Assembly: GCF_019774615.1 (NCBI RefSeq) | Contig: NZ_CP081496.1 | Coordinates: 3,472,001-3,536,000, forward strand | Source: Streptomyces sp. BHT-5-2 | GTDB taxonomy: Bacteria; Actinomycetota; Actinomycetes; Streptomycetales; Streptomycetaceae | Length of the DNA: 64,000 nt | Reading direction: 5' to 3' | In this document: in pieces, positions 61,545 through 64,000 of the stretch | How the letters are laid out: the number at the start of each line of letters is the position of its first letter | Position numbering within the stretch: position 1 is the first letter of the stretch | Position numbers and translations under genes: made by a program | The notes under the pieces: model-generated | Seen by the model: the letters and a program-made list of their open reading frames with translations, nothing else | Told to the model about the DNA's origin: nothing | Database searches by the model: none

Positions 61545-64000
61545 AGCTCACCTGCTTCGTAGTCGTCGTCTGCCGTGTCTGCCGTGTCGGTCGCGAGGTT
61601 CGCCACCGCAGCGGTGAATGTCCCAAGGTCCGGATGGGACAGGAGAGTTCGCAGTGTGATCCGCGGGTGGACCTGCTCCTGGAGGGCGCGGACGCAGCGC
61701 GTCGCCCGCAGTGAATCGCCCCCGGCGCGGAAGAAGTTCGCCCCGTCCCGGGGCAGTTCCGTGCCGAGCGCGCGCTCCCATGCCTGCCGGATGAGCGCGT
61801 CGAGCCGCCCGGCGCCGGACTGCCCGGGATCCGGCTCCTCGGCGACCGGCCGTGCGCACGCGGACCCGGCGAAGTCGCGCAGCCGGCGTGCGACCCCGTC
61901 CACCACGGCCTGGGCCCGCCGGGAGCCGATGAGCTGGGTGACGTGGTCGGCCGTGATGTGCAGCCCCCGGCAGTCGTCGTGGACCTGGAGGTCGAGCACC
62001 GTCTGCGGGGTCTGCGAGCAGCTGAACACCAGCCGCCCGAACCCGAAGTCGTCGGAGCGCAGCGCGGGATCCTGCATCCCGAGCCCACAGGTGAACACCA
62101 CGGGATACATGCCGCGCACCGGATCCCCCGTCTCCTGCACCGCGTTGCGCTGCTGATCGATGGCGGTGACGGTGCGGTGGTCCCGCGCCGCGGCCAGTTG
62201 CAGCTGGGCGCTCCGCCCGACGGGGACGAGGTCGCCGCCGTCGGCCACCTGCGCACCGACCAGCGTCAGCGAGGTGAAGTCGCCCACCACCGTGTCGATG
62301 CCCGGCACGGTCAGGTCGCGGTCGAAGGTGGTGACGTTGACCGCGAACCGTTCCTGGCCACTGCACTCCGCGAGTTCGGCGGCGTACGCGGCGAAGATCA
62401 GCGCGGCGGGCGTGAGACCCGCATCCGCCGCCGCGGCGCGGACCGCGTCCCACTCCCCGCGGTGCAGGCCGGTGCCCACCCGATCGAAGACGGGCCGTTC
62501 GGTCAGCGCGACGATCTGCGCCGCGCTGACGAGCGCGGGCGCTTCGGGCACAGGGTTGGCGGCCCAGTACGCGGAGTCCCGCTCCGTCGGTGCCACGGTG
62601 CTGCACAACCACGGGCGCTGGGAGACGTAGTCGGCGAAAGAGGCGCGCAGCGGGTCGAGTTCCGCCGCCGTGCCCCCGGCGTAGAGTGCGCCGATCTCCC
62701 GCAGCACCCGCCACATCGAGGCACCGTCGAGCATCAGGTTGTCCATCCCGATCCCGATCCGGGTCCCGGGCGAACCCGGGCTGGCCGACCGACCGATGCG
62801 CACCGTGAGCGGGCCACGCCGGACGGGGTCGGGGACCTCCGCGGCGGTGCTCTCCCGCGGATCGTCGGCGAATTCGACGGGCGGGTGCACCGGCCGGTCC
62901 CCGACACGGCCGGTCATGACCCCGTCCTCATCAACGACCGTGGTGCGCAGGGCCGGATGCCGGAGCACCACGGCCTCGACGGCGGCGGTGAAGCGATCGG
63001 TGTCGAGCTCCGGCGCGTCGAACTCGAAGTAGCAGTGCGAGGCGACACCCCCGAGCAGCTGCTGCTCGCTGCGGCCGATCAGGTATGCCTGCTGCACCTT
63101 GGTCAGGGGGAAGGCAGTGGTGTCCGCGGCGGTTCGGGGGTCCGCGCCCGCGTCCGGGGAGGCCGCCGCGGACAGCGGAGCCGCAGGCTCGTCTTCGCGC
63201 GCCGACCGGGCGATGTGCCGCGCCAGTTCGCCGAGCACCGGGATGTTGAACAGGTCGGCAAGCCGAACGCCGGTGAAGCCATGGGTGTGCAGCTCGGCGA
63301 GAACCCGCGTGGCCGCGAGCGAGTCGCCGCCCAGCGCGAAGAAGTCGTCGTCCGCCCCGGCCGTGCGTGTAGCCTCCGGCAGACACCGCCGCCACAGGAC
63401 GGCAAGGAGCTCCTCGATGCCGGTGCGGGATGTTTCTTCCCGCTCCTTCTGTTGCTTCTGTGTGTTCTGTCGCTTCCGTTCCTTCCGGCGTGCCGGGATG
63501 TCCGATGGAGGCGGCAGCTGGAGCTCAGGCACCGGCGCGGCTGTGCGGGCGGGAGCGTCGGCGGCCATCTCATCCCCATCGCCACCCTCGTACCGCTCGT
63601 ACCGGGCATGTACGAGGGCGAGTTGCGGGGTAGGCGCGCAGACCGAGACGGGACGCCAGCCCCGTTCCGTCAGCCAGTTCCACCAGCTGGGCACCGGCCA
63701 CAGCGGCGTGGTCGCCGGGTCGGCGATGCGGGAGTCGAGCAGCGCGGTCACCAGGGAGGCCGGGGCGGGCTCGGTCACCTCGGCCAGCAGGAGCGCGGCC
63801 CCGGGCGCGACGGGCATGTCGGTGAGCATGGCGGCCAATCCGGTGTCCCGGTGCAGCGCGCCCAACGCAAGGACGACGTCCACCGGCATCTCCGGCAGCA
63901 CGGCGAGAGATTCCAGACCCCGCTCCTCGCCGAGATCGCGCAGCAGCGGAGAGCACTCGACCGGGACCCACTCGATGTCCGTCCCCGCCAAGTGCCCGGC
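61541..64000 (-). CDS. NRPS, Irp2/PchE-like, C-terminal part: (MT/E)-PCP-Cy-PCP (partial)
   Basis: The frame is open to the right edge. Visible parts, counted from base 64000, are the end of a methyltransferase/epimerase-like insert (WWNWLTERGWRPVSVC), a charged K/Q/E linker, PCP1 with LGGDSLAATRV (~228), a Cy domain with DNLMLDG (~421) and a final PCP2 with AGGDSLRATRC (~765). The end PCP1-Cy2-PCP2 equals that of HMWP2 (ArCP-Cy1-A-E-PCP1-Cy2-PCP2), so the missing left part should hold ArCP-Cy1-A. PCP2 is charged in trans by the single A domain. ATGA coupling to the next NRPS places it first in the visible operon. The apparent start at 63991 is not real. Confidence 0.92.
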   Translation of the reverse strand, partial: AGHLAGTDIEWVPVECSPLLRDLGEERGLESLAVLPEMPVDVVLALGALHRDTGLAAMLTDMPVAPGAALLLAEVTEPAPASLVTALLDSRIADPATTPLWPVPSWWNWLTERGWRPVSVCAPTPQLALVHARYERYEGGDGDEMAADAPARTAAPVPELQLPPPSDIPARRKERKRQNTQKQQKEREETSRTGIEELLAVLWRRCLPEATRTAGADDDFFALGGDSLAATRVLAELHTHGFTGVRLADLFNIPVLGELARHIARSAREDEPAAPLSAAASPDAGADPRTAADTTAFPLTKVQQAYLIGRSEQQLLGGVASHCYFEFDAPELDTDRFTAAVEAVVLRHPALRTTVVDEDGVMTGRVGDRPVHPPVEFADDPRESTAAEVPDPVRRGPLTVRIGRSASPGSPGTRIGIGMDNLMLDGASMWRVLREIGALYAGGTAAELDPLRASFADYVSQRPWLCSTVAPTERDSAYWAANPVPEAPALVSAAQIVALTERPVFDRVGTGLHRGEWDAVRAAAADAGLTPAALIFAAYAAELAECSGQERFAVNVTTFDRDLTVPGIDTVVGDFTSLTLVGAQVADGGDLVPVGRSAQLQLAAARDHRTVTAIDQQRNAVQETGDPVRGMYPVVFTCGLGMQDPALRSDDFGFGRLVFSCSQTPQTVLDLQVHDDCRGLHITADHVTQLIGSRRAQAVVDGVARRLRDFAGSACARPVAEEPDPGQSGAGRLDALIRQAWERALGTELPRDGANFFRAGGDSLRATRCVRALQEQVHPRITLRTLLSHPDLGTFTAAVANLATDTADTADDDYEAGEL

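Overview
The window is high-GC DNA with GTG/ATG starts, tightly overlapping operons and gene families typical of Streptomyces: DUF397/XRE pairs, DUF5988, iron boxes and replication-relaxation proteins. It holds three metallophore or natural-product regions separated by a decayed, mobile-element-rich stretch. All assignments come from reading the sequence and recalling families; no searches were run.

Region 1 (1-14.6 kb): an NRPS-independent siderophore (NIS) locus. A partial FecE-like ATPase and a lipoprotein siderophore-binding protein lie on the plus strand. They face a nine-gene minus-strand operon: GNAT, type III PLP decarboxylase, diaminobutyrate aminotransferase, diaminobutyrate decarboxylase, IucA/IucC synthetase, N-hydroxylase, MFS exporter, second IucA/IucC synthetase and a glutamine-synthetase-like ligase. 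Iron boxes (DmdR/IdeR type) precede the binding protein and the operon. A third iron box precedes two small HTH genes. The core resembles schizokinen/rhizobactin pathways via 1,3-diaminopropane, but the ligase and the extra decarboxylase are not part of that core.

Region 2 (15-46.7 kb): an accessory mosaic. Intact parts are a selenium-binding protein/methanethiol oxidase, an Lrp-MFS divergent pair, an XRE/DUF397 locus, a type III PKS operon (desaturase, ACP, ketosynthase, MMPL remnant, type III PKS), an SDR, a lone ACP, plasmid-like replication genes, a serine recombinase beside a palindrome, and an AveC-like spirocyclase with an MpaB-like oxygenase downstream of a MAS-like iterative PKS. Many genes are damaged. 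The PKS has an amber codon at codon 31 and a one-base gain in an 8-G tract just before its ACP. The desaturase has two compensating frameshifts. There are GNAT, alpha/beta-hydrolase, MMPL, E2 and HTH remnants, and Tn3-family transposase/resolvase fragments at about 23.5, 29.6 and 46 kb.

Region 3 (46.7-64 kb, running off the right edge): one minus-strand operon for a thiazoline metallophore of the yersiniabactin/pyochelin/coelibactin type. Genes in transcription order are an Irp2-like NRPS ending PCP-Cy-PCP, a PchF-like NRPS (Cy-A-MT-PCP-TE with a Cys TE nucleophile), a saccharopine-dehydrogenase-like reductase, thiazolinyl imide reductase, type II thioesterase, two YbtP/YbtQ-like ABC exporters/importers, and an ECF S-T-A module. 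An octamer tandem repeat carrying GGAG cores sits at the T/A junction.
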